Positions 1 through 8,235 of a stretch of 64,000 nucleotides of DNA are shown here, in pieces. Source of the DNA: Gammaproteobacteria bacterium (GTDB lineage: Bacteria > Pseudomonadota > Gammaproteobacteria > Pseudomonadales > JAUIET01); contig JAUIHW010000006.1 in the NCBI GenBank assembly GCA_030431775.1, forward strand, positions 104,003-168,002, in the 5' to 3' direction. The number at the start of each line of letters is the position of its first letter. Within the stretch, counting starts at the first letter, position 1. A program made the position numbers and the translations under genes. The notes under the pieces are model-generated. The model made no database searches and had not been told where the DNA came from. It was given only the letters and a program-made list of their open reading frames with translations.

Positions 1-590
1 ACCCGGCCAATACCAATGCACTGATTACTCAGCGCAACGCCCCGGATATCGACCCCCGTCAGTTCACCGCTATGACCCGACTGGACCATAACCGGGCGCT
101 TACTCAGTTAGCCCAGAAAACCGGCACCAGTATTCGTGACGTCAGCCAGATGACCATCTGGGGGAATCATTCTTCCACCCAGTATCCAGACTTGCACCAC
201 ACCAAAGTGAATGGTGAAAGCGCACTGTCGCTCGTTGATGAGACCTGGTACCAGCAGGACTTTATCCCAACGGTCCAAAAACGTGGAGCCGCTATTATCG
301 ATGCCAGAGGCGCTTCCAGCGCAGCATCGGCAGCTAACGCCGCAATTTGTCATATTCGTGACTGGGCTCTGGGCTCTGCGGATACGGACTGGGTCAGCAT
401 GGGCGTTTATAGCGATGGCAGTTACGGGATCGCTGAAGGCTTGATCTATTCTTTCCCTGTTGTCTGCAAAGACGGTGACTGGTCGATTGTTCAAGGCCTG
501 GATATCAACGACTTCAGCCGTGACCGCATGACAGCAACCGAGCAGGAACTGAGCGAGGAGCGGGACGCCGTGCAACATCTGTTGCCCTAA
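1..590 (+). CDS. mdh: Malate dehydrogenase, 3' part (5' end outside window)
   Basis: The reading frame is already open at base 3 and runs 195 codons to a TAA at 588-590; the first in-window Met is internal. It begins with PANTNALI, which belongs to the conserved substrate/NAD region of the MDH type 2 family, followed by the catalytic-His segment [12 protein letters not shown] and the C-terminal segment [18 protein letters not shown] interconverts malate and oxaloacetate with NAD in the cytosol (TCA cycle). Family members have about 325-330 residues, so roughly 130 N-terminal residues lie upstream of the window. A separate gene follows after 17 bp. Confidence 0.95.
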   Translation, partial: PANTNALITQRNAPDIDPRQFTAMTRLDHNRALTQLAQKTGTSIRDVSQMTIWGNHSSTQYPDLHHTKVNGESALSLVDETWYQQDFIPTVQKRGAAIIDARGASSAASAANAAICHIRDWALGSADTDWVSMGVYSDGSYGIAEGLIYSFPVVCKDGDWSIVQGLDINDFSRDRMTATEQELSEERDAVQHLLP

Positions 591-607
591 GTCACGCGCC
601 CCGCAAG

Positions 608-1864
608 ATGGCGACGCTGTACTTCGCGCTGGCCCTCCTGGCCTGCGCGCTAACCTTGAATGTGTACCGGCCCTATTTGGGCCGGCCCTTACCCACTTTA
701 TTCGGCTTTCTGTGTGGCTGGTGGTACGGCGACCTGGCGCCCTGGGTTGTCGTGGTATTGCTACTCAGCGCGATACCGTTTGCTTTGACGGGTAGTTTTA
801 CCGAACCCCTCGGAGTGGCCGGCTTGCTTATGGTGATAGGCAGTGCTGGCGCGGTGCTCTGGCAATACCTGCAAGGCCTAACGTTGCGCACGCATTGTGA
901 AGCGCCGCTGAGGGAAGCCTATGGAGAAACATTTGCTGACCTAATTCCTGAGGGCCTGGGCATTGTTCCAGAACGTTTTTCAGCCTGGCGTTATGTGAGG
1001 CCGTTTCATGCACGATTACCAGGGGTTCAGGTAAGTCGCGATCTGACGATCGCGAGCGTTGACGGCTGGCCAGTCAACATCGATGTTTATTCACCTAAAG
1101 AACGAGCTGATACCCCAGATGCCCCGGTTCTCCTGCAGATTCATGGCGGCGGCTGGATGGAAAACTACGGTGACAAGCGCACCCAGGCCCTGCCTCTAAT
1201 GAATCATCTCGCCGCGCAAGGCTGGATTTGCGTGACCGTTGATTACCGCCTGAGCCCGGCCCACAAATGGCCGGCCCATATCATCGACTGCAAGCGCGCA
1301 CTGGCCTGGATTCGTAACAACATCGCGGACTGGGGTGGAAACCCGGATTTTGTCGTGGCCACTGGAGGCTCCGCCGGTGGGCATCTCAGCTCGCTACTCG
1401 CGTTGACCGCCAACGACCCGGTTTTCCAGCCGGGTTTTGAAGAAACCGATACAACGGTAGCGGCCTGCATACCTTTCTACGGTGTGTATGACTTCAGCGA
1501 CCAGCATGGCCTGCATATCAATGACGGCTTACGCCAAGCAATGGAGCAGTACGTGATCGGCAAACCCTTGTCCGGAAACGAGGAGCTTTATCGTCAAGGC
1601 TCCCCGCTGCACCGGATTCACTCCGCTGCACCACCGTTTTTTGTCGTGCACGGCAGTCATGATTCTTTAACGTCATTAGCCGAAGCACAGTTGTTCACCG
1701 AACAGCTTCGTACCTGCAGTCGCTCCGAGGTGCTGTTTCTGGAGCTACCGGGTGCCCAGCATGCCTTCGACATATTCGCGACCCCAAAAGCAGACTGGTG
1801 TATGCGCGCCGTAATGCTGTTTGCAAACTATCAGTATGGCCGGTGGTTACAATCGGCCGATTGA
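608..1864 (+). CDS. Membrane-anchored alpha/beta hydrolase (HSL-type esterase)
   Basis: A 418-residue protein with two or three hydrophobic N-terminal segments (about residues 1-100) and a C-terminal hydrolase domain. The domain has the oxyanion-hole motif HGGGW, the nucleophile elbow GGSAGG, an acid in VVHGSHDSLT and a His in GAQHAFD, which is the hormone-sensitive-lipase/acetyl-esterase pattern. It probably hydrolyses a carboxyl ester at or near the inner membrane; the substrate is unknown. The ATG at 608 is only 17 bp after the mdh stop and has no clear ribosome-binding site, so the exact start is uncertain. The preceding mdh may be co-transcribed. Confidence 0.85.
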   Translation: MATLYFALALLACALTLNVYRPYLGRPLPTLFGFLCGWWYGDLAPWVVVVLLLSAIPFALTGSFTEPLGVAGLLMVIGSAGAVLWQYLQGLTLRTHCEAPLREAYGETFADLIPEGLGIVPERFSAWRYVRPFHARLPGVQVSRDLTIASVDGWPVNIDVYSPKERADTPDAPVLLQIHGGGWMENYGDKRTQALPLMNHLAAQGWICVTVDYRLSPAHKWPAHIIDCKRALAWIRNNIADWGGNPDFVVATGGSAGGHLSSLLALTANDPVFQPGFEETDTTVAACIPFYGVYDFSDQHGLHINDGLRQAMEQYVIGKPLSGNEELYRQGSPLHRIHSAAPPFFVVHGSHDSLTSLAEAQLFTEQLRTCSRSEVLFLELPGAQHAFDIFATPKADWCMRAVMLFANYQYGRWLQSAD

Positions 1865-1871
1865 TTGTAAC

Positions 1872-1886
1872 TCTGCGTAACGCAGA
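1872..1886. repeat. Perfect 7-bp-arm inverted repeat
   Basis: TCTGCGT-A-ACGCAGA lies 7 bp after the stop codon of the esterase gene. The one-base loop and lack of a following T-run argue against an intrinsic terminator; a protein-binding site for whatever is transcribed to the right is an alternative. No function is established. Confidence 0.3.
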
Positions 1887-2040
1887 CTGATTTGCGTGCT
1901 GTGCAGTAACACCTGCCTGCTTTTAAGTCATTCAAGAAAACCTGCACAACTTATTGTTTTTTAAAGACTATTGCTTTTCAGGTACAACTGGCACGTTTTG
2001 TGCGTTATTCAAGTCATCTAATCACAATAAGCGTCAGAAA

Positions 2041-2220
2041 ATGCCACAGGAACAACCCAAGCACAACAAGCTGTCATTGAATCGACTGCTCCCATTGCTG
2101 ACCATTGCCTGTCTCGCTACCTGCGCAATCGCCGGCCTGGCGATTGGCGTTTACGACATCGCTTATACGTCTGTACACTTCGAGATGCCGTCCAGCAACG
2201 AGCTCGTTTTAGGACGATAG
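2041..2220 (+). CDS. Small single-TM hypothetical protein
   Basis: A 59-residue ORF (MPQEQPKHNKLS...) with one strongly hydrophobic segment at about residues 14-38, typical of a small inner-membrane protein. A longer reading from a TTG at 1954 is possible, but its extra residues look non-coding. It converges on the permease gene to its right and overlaps that gene's stop by 12 bp. I do not recognise a family; it could be a chance ORF. Confidence 0.35.
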   Translation: MPQEQPKHNKLSLNRLLPLLTIACLATCAIAGLAIGVYDIAYTSVHFEMPSSNELVLGR

Positions 2221-4719
2221 CTGACGCAGCACCGTCATTGGAGTGGCACTTAAGCTGCGCCGGGCAACGGCCAGACCAATCAACGTTACGATGACAGCCC
2301 CCATGGCCGGGCCCACCAGGAACAGCCAGGGATGGAACTGAGGCTGCATATCGAGAATTCGGGTCTGCAGCAATGCGGCCACCAACTCAGCACCTCCAGC
2401 CGCCAATAGTCCAGCCATCGCACCGAGAAATGCAAACTCAAGCCGCATAGCCTGGCGCAGCAAACCAAGCCGGGCCCCGAGCGTCTTCAATATAGCATTG
2501 TCCCGAAAGCGCTCGTCCATGCTCGTTTGTATACTGGCCAGTAACACAATCGCTGCAGCGAGCGCGATCAGCAGTAAAACCAGCTCAACGGCCATACTGA
2601 CCTGATCGATAATTCTCGTCACCTGTTCAATAACCCGGTCCATTTCGATAATACTGACCGTTGGCAGCTCCCTGAGAAGCGTGTTCAGGAAAGCCTTGTT
2701 GCCGGGAGGCAGGTAAAAGCTGGTCATGGATACGAGGTCAAAGGCTTCGAGGGAGCCTGGCGATGCAATGACGAAAAAATTAGGGCGCATGCGTTCCCAG
2801 TCCAGTTGCCGGATGTTGCGCACCTGCAACTCGACAGAGGCGTCTGCCAGTGAAAACCGCAATCGGTCTCCAATCTTGATGCCATAGCGAGTCGCAAACT
2901 CCTCTTCCAGTGATACGCCGCCTGGCTCAGCATCGTCCCACCATTGCCCGTCAATCAGGAGGTTATCTTCGGGCAGCTGTTCACTCCAGGTAATGTTGAT
3001 GGAGCGTCCGGCCTGGTCGCTTGGGGCGGCCGCCCCCTCCTGGGAAGCTGGCCCGTCCTGGCGGCGTAATGGCTGGCCATTATGAGCACTCATGCGCACC
3101 CGGGCGGTGGGATAAATCCCGGCATGTTCATAACCGTGCTGCTGCAGAAGATCGACGAAACCATCCACTTCATACGGGCTTATATTCAGCACAAAATGGT
3201 TGGGCGTTTCGGGAGGGATCTGCAGGCGCCACTCCTCCAACAGAGCATTTCTCAGTAAAGCAAGCACCAGGACTAGCAGTATGACAACGGTAAAGACAAA
3301 TACCTGCAATGCGCTGTGCCGCGACCGACGCCGAATGGCGGCCAGCGCTAAAGCCCAGGCGTTCGCCGCGCGGCCATCAAGGCCCGGGGCGATTCGGATA
3401 AGACACCAGGTCAAACCCATGACCAGCGCTCCGAGCAAGCCAATGACCAGCAGCAGACTGACGGTAATCACGAGGCTACTGGAATACAGATAAATGAGAG
3501 CAAGCAAACCGCCCATTCCAACCCATAGCACCAAGCGCGAGTTGAAATCCGGCGTCCCGAGCTCACGTCGCAAAACCCGCATTGGGGCTACTTTCTGCAG
3601 GTGCAGCAGTGCCGGGCAGGCAAACGCCAGAAAACTGATACCAGCAGTTGCAGCACCGAGAACCAGAGCAGCATAACCGGGCTCTGGCAAGTCAACAAGC
3701 AACAGCCCGCGAACGCTGTCGACGGCGACCCAGTGCAAAAACCAGCCTAAAATGCTGCCGGTAAAAACAGCAATAAAACACAATATAATCAAATGACTAA
3801 GATATAAACTTAATATTTTATTTGAAGTTGCCCCTAGGCTTTTCAGAACCCCTACATAGTCGTAGTGGCGCTCTGTATAGCGCCGGCTGGCTATCGCAAT
3901 GGCCACCCCGGCCAACACCACACCCATAGCTCCCGCTAACAACAAAAAACGCTCTGCCCGATCAATGGATTGAGCCAGCCGAGGTTGTGCTTCTTTGACC
4001 CCCATTAACTGATCATCGGGGCGCAATTGCTCTCGCATTGCTGCCTCCCAACTGCTCAGCGCGTCCGCCGACCCGCTCACCAGCAGGTTATGCTGAACCC
4101 GGCTACCTGGCTGGACAACACCGGACTGCGCAATATCATCGAGGTTCATCAATACCCTGGGACCGTAAGCAAATGCCGAAAAGCCGGCATCCGGTTCCCG
4201 CACGACCAAGCCGGTTATCGTTAACTCAACCTCGCCGATCATCAGCGGCTCGCCAATATCAACCTCAAGCAGCGGCAATAATCTGGGCGACACCCAGACT
4301 TCCCCCGCGGCCGGCCCACCCGAAACCAACTGGTCGCGTCCACCGGGTGCGCTCAAAAAAGTTACCTGTCCTAACAGCGGGTACTCATTACTGGCAGCCT
4401 TAACGGCGACGAGCCGGAGCTGGTCGCCGGCCATCGCCATGGTCGGGAAATTAAGCACTTCGGCATGCCGTAAATCATTGCTTTGTGCAATGTCAGCCCA
4501 ATGCGTTGGAATGGCTACGTTGCTGCGGATCAGTCTGTCAGCGGCAAGAAACTGGTTGCTTTCCCCAAGTATGGCGCCCTGAATGCGATCAACAAACAAG
4601 GCGATCGCCACCACGATGGTGACGGCAACGACCAGTGCTGCGAGCAATAAGCCCAGCTCGCCGCCACGCCAGTCCCGGCCGAGCAGTCTGAAGGTCAGAG
4701 CCAGCTGCTTACTGTTCAT
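2209..4719 (-). CDS. ybbP: ABC transporter permease, YbbP/FtsX family
   Basis: An 836-residue integral membrane protein, close to the normal YbbP length. It has an N-terminal TM helix (about 20-45), a large periplasmic MacB-like region, an FtsX core of TM helices near 255-380, further helices at about 395-440 and 470-490, a second periplasmic region, and a C-terminal FtsX core (about 705-825). It pairs with the ATPase encoded immediately upstream; the ATG overlaps that gene's stop by 4 bp (4716-4719), so translation is probably coupled. The substrate of this family is unsettled; the location next to tesA is widely conserved. Confidence 0.9.
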   Translation of the reverse strand: MNSKQLALTFRLLGRDWRGGELGLLLAALVVAVTIVVAIALFVDRIQGAILGESNQFLAADRLIRSNVAIPTHWADIAQSNDLRHAEVLNFPTMAMAGDQLRLVAVKAASNEYPLLGQVTFLSAPGGRDQLVSGGPAAGEVWVSPRLLPLLEVDIGEPLMIGEVELTITGLVVREPDAGFSAFAYGPRVLMNLDDIAQSGVVQPGSRVQHNLLVSGSADALSSWEAAMREQLRPDDQLMGVKEAQPRLAQSIDRAERFLLLAGAMGVVLAGVAIAIASRRYTERHYDYVGVLKSLGATSNKILSLYLSHLIILCFIAVFTGSILGWFLHWVAVDSVRGLLLVDLPEPGYAALVLGAATAGISFLAFACPALLHLQKVAPMRVLRRELGTPDFNSRLVLWVGMGGLLALIYLYSSSLVITVSLLLVIGLLGALVMGLTWCLIRIAPGLDGRAANAWALALAAIRRRSRHSALQVFVFTVVILLVLVLALLRNALLEEWRLQIPPETPNHFVLNISPYEVDGFVDLLQQHGYEHAGIYPTARVRMSAHNGQPLRRQDGPASQEGAAAPSDQAGRSINITWSEQLPEDNLLIDGQWWDDAEPGGVSLEEEFATRYGIKIGDRLRFSLADASVELQVRNIRQLDWERMRPNFFVIASPGSLEAFDLVSMTSFYLPPGNKAFLNTLLRELPTVSIIEMDRVIEQVTRIIDQVSMAVELVLLLIALAAAIVLLASIQTSMDERFRDNAILKTLGARLGLLRQAMRLEFAFLGAMAGLLAAGGAELVAALLQTRILDMQPQFHPWLFLVGPAMGAVIVTLIGLAVARRSLSATPMTVLRQLSS

Positions 4720-5390
4720 GGCTGGGCGCTGTCCTTAACCAACCGACCGGCACTGAGCTCCAGCTGGCGCGCGCAGCGCTGCGCAAGCCTCTGCTCGTGG
4801 GTAACCAGCACCAGGGTGGTGCCTTGCTCACGATTCAGAGCAAATAACAGGTCAATGATAATCGCACCGGTGTGTGTATCGAGGTTGCCAGTGGGTTCAT
4901 CGGCAAACAGGATCGGAGCCTGGCCCGCAAATGCTCTGGCAATGGCAACCCGCTGTTGCTCACCTCCGGAGAGCTGTCGGGGGTAATGACGCACTCTTTC
5001 AGCGAGGCCTACCCGCTCAAGGAACTGTTCGGCAATTTGCCGGGGTTGTTCAAGCCCCTTTAACTCCGCCGGGAGCATCACATTCTCCAGCGCTGTCAGG
5101 CTGGGAAGAAGCTGAAAAGACTGAAATACGAAACCCACGTAGCGCGCCCTGACTTCAGCGCGCTGATCCTCATTCAGACTGGTAATTTCTTCACCCGCCA
5201 GCTGAATGCTGCCGGATGAAGGCAAATCCAGACCGGCCAGGAGGCTGAGTAGAGTGGTTTTGCCGGAGCCTGATGCTCCAACAATTGCGACCGCCTCACC
5301 GGCTTCAATTCGCAGATTGATATCCTGGAGGATATGCAGCCGGCCTTCGTGACTGTCTACCGTTTTACACAGTTGCGAGGCTATAATCAT
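4716..5390 (-). CDS. ybbA: ABC transporter ATP-binding protein, YbbA/LolD family
   Basis: A 224-residue cytosolic ATPase with Walker A GASGSGKTT (38-46), the signature LSGGEQQRVAIARA, Walker B ILFADEPTGNLD and the switch His in LVLVTHEQ. The sequence type is LolD/MacB/YbbA, which works with FtsX-fold permeases through mechanotransmission. It is translationally coupled to ybbP. Its start codon lies only 24 bp from the divergent tesA start, so both promoters must overlap. Confidence 0.92.
   Translation of the reverse strand: MIIASQLCKTVDSHEGRLHILQDINLRIEAGEAVAIVGASGSGKTTLLSLLAGLDLPSSGSIQLAGEEITSLNEDQRAEVRARYVGFVFQSFQLLPSLTALENVMLPAELKGLEQPRQIAEQFLERVGLAERVRHYPRQLSGGEQQRVAIARAFAGQAPILFADEPTGNLDTHTGAIIIDLLFALNREQGTTLVLVTHEQRLAQRCARQLELSAGRLVKDSAQP
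5382..5387 (+). promoter_or_regulatory. Possible tesA -10 box
   Basis: A perfect TATAAT on the + strand lies 27 bp upstream of the tesA TTG and overlaps the first codons of ybbA. No convincing -35 box is seen 16-18 bp upstream, so this is a candidate only. A start near 5394 would leave a leader of about 20 nt containing the tesA ribosome-binding site. Confidence 0.35.
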
Positions 5391-5414
5391 TGGGGATTTC
5401 CGGAGGCTTGGCTG

Positions 5415-6095
5415 TTGACACTTCGTACTACGTTACTTGCCATCATTTCGATCACTGGAGGACTGCTGCTCAGCGCGCATTATAGCGATGCAATTGAGCG
5501 CGGCGGCAGTAGTGTACTCTTATTGGGTGACAGTATAGGGGCCGGTTATGGTCTGCCGGCAGAGCAAAGCTGGGCATATGGGTTGGAGCAACATTTGCAG
5601 ACCTGCGGGATATCGTTTATCAATGCCAGTGTGAGTGGTGAAACCTCGGCTGGCGGCCTGCGCCGGCTGCCTCAATTGATGCAAAAATACCGCCCGAAAC
5701 TGCTGATGATTGAGCTGGGCGGGAACGACGGATTGCGTGGCTATCCGCTGGAAAAACTGAAGAACAATCTCGAGCAAATGGTACAGATTGCTCACCAGCA
5801 CCAGGCCGACGTTTACCTGCTGGGCATGCAAATACCACCCAACTATGGCCCGGTCTACACGCGCCGGTTTGCCGCCACGTTCCGTGAGGTGGCAGAGCAC
5901 TATAAAACGGCTCTTCACCCTTTCTTCCTGGACGGCGTCGGTGGGCAAGCTGACCTTATGCAGGCTGATGGCATTCATCCCAATGCGGCCGCGCAGGCAA
6001 CTCTGTTGGCAAATGCGCTTAGTGAATTGCCACTGAACTGCAGCAGCAAGGCAGCTACAGTGTCAGGCGTTGGCGGCCAGACGGGCTCGCCTTAG
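5415..6095 (+). CDS. tesA: Periplasmic SGNH esterase/lysophospholipase TesA
   Basis: A 226-residue GDSL/SGNH hydrolase with an N-terminal signal peptide (about residues 1-21). Block I is LLGDSIGAGYG (Ser40), block II contains Gly75-Glu76, block III is GGND (Asn104) and block V is DGIHPN (Asp185, His188). The TesA family cleaves acyl-CoA, lysophospholipid and aryl esters in the periplasm. The TTG at 5415 is chosen because CGGAGG (5401-5406) sits 8 bp upstream and the product then starts directly at the signal peptide; an in-frame extension to 5334 would read back through ybbA. The divergent tesA/ybbA-ybbP order is the usual one in Proteobacteria. Confidence 0.9.
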   Translation: MTLRTTLLAIISITGGLLLSAHYSDAIERGGSSVLLLGDSIGAGYGLPAEQSWAYGLEQHLQTCGISFINASVSGETSAGGLRRLPQLMQKYRPKLLMIELGGNDGLRGYPLEKLKNNLEQMVQIAHQHQADVYLLGMQIPPNYGPVYTRRFAATFREVAEHYKTALHPFFLDGVGGQADLMQADGIHPNAAAQATLLANALSELPLNCSSKAATVSGVGGQTGSP

Positions 6096-6476
6096 CAAGG
6101 CGGCTGTTTCTTCAAGACGCTGCACAAATAGCTCGTCGACCCTGAGTTTACACCCGGCATTAACCCCGCTGCAGCATACCTTCATCGAGCGGATTTTGCC
6201 GACGGCATTAATTTGCGCTCGTCCGGACAGCATCAGCTGCAAACCATCCGGAGCAGCACACTCGTCGACCACCAGGGTATGACTGCCGCTGTCATCTTGG
6301 TACTCCAGTAAGATACCGACGGCTTGCGCGGGCTGATAGCGAAAACCAAGCCAGGCGGCGACATTGTATTCGGAAAACCAGGCCTTGGAGTGCCCGGCAG
6401 GTGCGGCGAAGGTGTCGGGGGACACATTGGCCAGATGAACAGTATCGAGCAGATTCCCTGGGATAGCCTGTGCCAC
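6063..6476 (-). CDS. Hypothetical protein, 137 aa
   Basis: A soluble protein without signal peptide or membrane segment. The middle (about 45-95) looks like a small beta-rich domain, containing AAWLGFRYQ and a VGKIRSMKVCC strand. The C-terminal part (about 105-137) is helical and Arg/Leu-rich. It converges on tesA and overlaps its last 33 bp. I do not recognise a family. Its own ORF and the following 288-bp gap suggest a stand-alone gene. Confidence 0.6.
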   Translation of the reverse strand: MAQAIPGNLLDTVHLANVSPDTFAAPAGHSKAWFSEYNVAAWLGFRYQPAQAVGILLEYQDDSGSHTLVVDECAAPDGLQLMLSGRAQINAVGKIRSMKVCCSGVNAGCKLRVDELFVQRLEETAALLRRARLAANA

Positions 6477-6764
6477 TAATAAGTACCTCGCAAAGTGAGC
6501 GTAGAGCCGGATAAGGTGCTACTGCGCGTAATTGCGTTTAACTATACTAAGCCCGGGACTAATGACCAGCACCCACAGATCAGGATTGCGCAGTCGTTCA
6601 CGCCTCGGCAGAGGCAAACCACAAGTTTCCAGTAAAAACTTCTTTCCTGCCCCACCATTGCATCCGCGATGTATTTTTGTCACAGTTTTCCCGCTTCAAC
6701 CGGGCGCTGGCGGGGCGGACAATGCATACCGCGGATCAGGGACAAGACCACAGGAGTTTTCGCA
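6477..6764. other. Intergenic gap with no supported gene
   Basis: This 288-bp stretch lies between two divergent genes. I find no convincing ORF, RNA gene, terminator or consensus promoter in it; it presumably holds both promoters. The only clear signal is CAGGAG at 6751-6756, the ribosome-binding site of the following monooxygenase. Confidence 0.5.
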
Positions 6765-8228
6765 ATGACAGAGCAGATTAAGCAGGTATGTTTGATTGGC
6801 TGCGGTGCCTCAGGGATACCAGCCGTCAAGGCCTTGGTGGACCGCGGAATCAGTTTTGATTGCTTTGAAGCGGGCGATGATATTGGCGGCAATTGGCTAA
6901 TCAACAACAGCAATGGCATGTCAGCTGCCTACGAGTCGCTGCGCATAAACACCAGCCGGGAACTCATGGAATACGCGGATTTTCCGATGTCCGATCAATA
7001 CCCGGTCTACCCGGACCATCACCAGATCAAAGACTATTTTGACGCTTATTTCGATCACTTTACGCTACGTGACAAGGTCACTTTCAACAGCCTGGTCGTG
7101 GACTGCCAACAACAGGAAAGGGGGCTTTGGAAAGTCCGTCTAGAAAATGGCAACGAATACCTTTACCAACATTTGATCGTGGCAAACGGCCATCATTGGG
7201 ATCCACGTTGGCCGGAGCCCCCAATACCCGGCGAATTCAGCGGCCTGGTCATGCACTCTCATTCTTATATCAGTCCCTATGACCCGGTAGACCTGACTGG
7301 TAAGCAGGTCGTGATTCTTGGCATGGGAAATTCAGCCATGGATATTGCCTGCGAACTCAGTCAACCCAGCCTGGACAACACGGTTTATTTGTCAGTGCGC
7401 AATAGTGCCTGGGTACTGCCGCGCTACATATTCGGCCAACCAACCGGGCAGAAAATCAAGTTTTTCCCGCATTGGCGCGTGATGTCAGCTTTAACCAAGT
7501 TGCTACTGCGGCTATCTCACGGCACGCCAATGGCGCACGGGCTGCCGAGGCCAAATCATGAACCGATGCAGGCCCACCCGACAATCAGCCAATCTATCTA
7601 TGACAAACTGGACACCGGCGAAGTTTTGAGCAAGCCCAACATCGCTGCGTTACATGGCTCGCGGGTAAAATTCGTCGACGGTAGCGAGGTGAATGCTGAC
7701 GTGGTGATATACGCGACCGGCTACAAGGTAAGTTTCCCATTTTTTGATCCCGGTTTTCTCGCCGCGGAACACAATGAATTACCTTTATGGCAACATCTTG
7801 TGCCCCCCTATATCGACAACCTCTTTTTCCTCGGCCTCTTCCAGCCATTGGGGGCGATCATGCCATTGGCTGAAAAGCAGGCCAAGTTGGTAGCGGATGT
7901 TCTTGTGGGGTCGGTTAAGCTGCCTGCCGTCGGCAAAATGCTTCAGGATATGGAACGCGAACGCATCACAATGCGCAACCGCTATGTCGAATCTCCGCGC
8001 CATACCATGCAGGTCGATGGGCCCACTTACGATAAACAGCTGGATAGAATTCGCCGCGATGGCGAGGCAGCTGCGCGTCAACCCGCACCCGTACTGAACC
8101 CGCTGGGTTTACAGCAGAATGCGCGCAGGCACAATCGCAGCACCGACTCCATAACCAGGGGAAGCCGTTCAACAGACAACTCAGCCACGCATAAAAATAC
8201 CGAAGCATTACCCAGCGAAGTCGTTTAA
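6765..8228 (+). CDS. Flavin-containing monooxygenase-type NAD(P)/FAD oxidoreductase
   Basis: A 487-residue protein with two dinucleotide-binding motifs: GCGASG near residue 12 (FAD) and GMGNSAMD near residue 188 (NADPH). MHSHSYISPYDP resembles the FMO signature region, and VIYATGYK is the ATG motif. This places it in the FMO/Baeyer-Villiger group, which inserts one oxygen atom into an amine, sulfide or ketone. The last 40 residues are Ser/Arg-rich and probably disordered. The ATG at 6765 is used because CAGGAG lies 8 bp upstream; an earlier in-frame ATG at 6669 has no such site. The substrate cannot be told; I would not call it trimethylamine monooxygenase. Confidence 0.82.
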   Translation: MTEQIKQVCLIGCGASGIPAVKALVDRGISFDCFEAGDDIGGNWLINNSNGMSAAYESLRINTSRELMEYADFPMSDQYPVYPDHHQIKDYFDAYFDHFTLRDKVTFNSLVVDCQQQERGLWKVRLENGNEYLYQHLIVANGHHWDPRWPEPPIPGEFSGLVMHSHSYISPYDPVDLTGKQVVILGMGNSAMDIACELSQPSLDNTVYLSVRNSAWVLPRYIFGQPTGQKIKFFPHWRVMSALTKLLLRLSHGTPMAHGLPRPNHEPMQAHPTISQSIYDKLDTGEVLSKPNIAALHGSRVKFVDGSEVNADVVIYATGYKVSFPFFDPGFLAAEHNELPLWQHLVPPYIDNLFFLGLFQPLGAIMPLAEKQAKLVADVLVGSVKLPAVGKMLQDMERERITMRNRYVESPRHTMQVDGPTYDKQLDRIRRDGEAAARQPAPVLNPLGLQQNARRHNRSTDSITRGSRSTDNSATHKNTEALPSEVV

Positions 8229-8235
8229 GCAAAGG

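Noticed and set aside
5415..5420. TTGACA as a -35 box at the start of tesA
   Set aside because: These bases are the first two codons of tesA (TTG ACA), preceded by a good ribosome-binding site, and no -10 box follows at the right distance.
6765..8228. Trimethylamine monooxygenase (tmm)
   Set aside because: It is an FMO-type enzyme, but it is not near the methylated-amine genes and I see no Tmm-specific feature, so the name is not supported.
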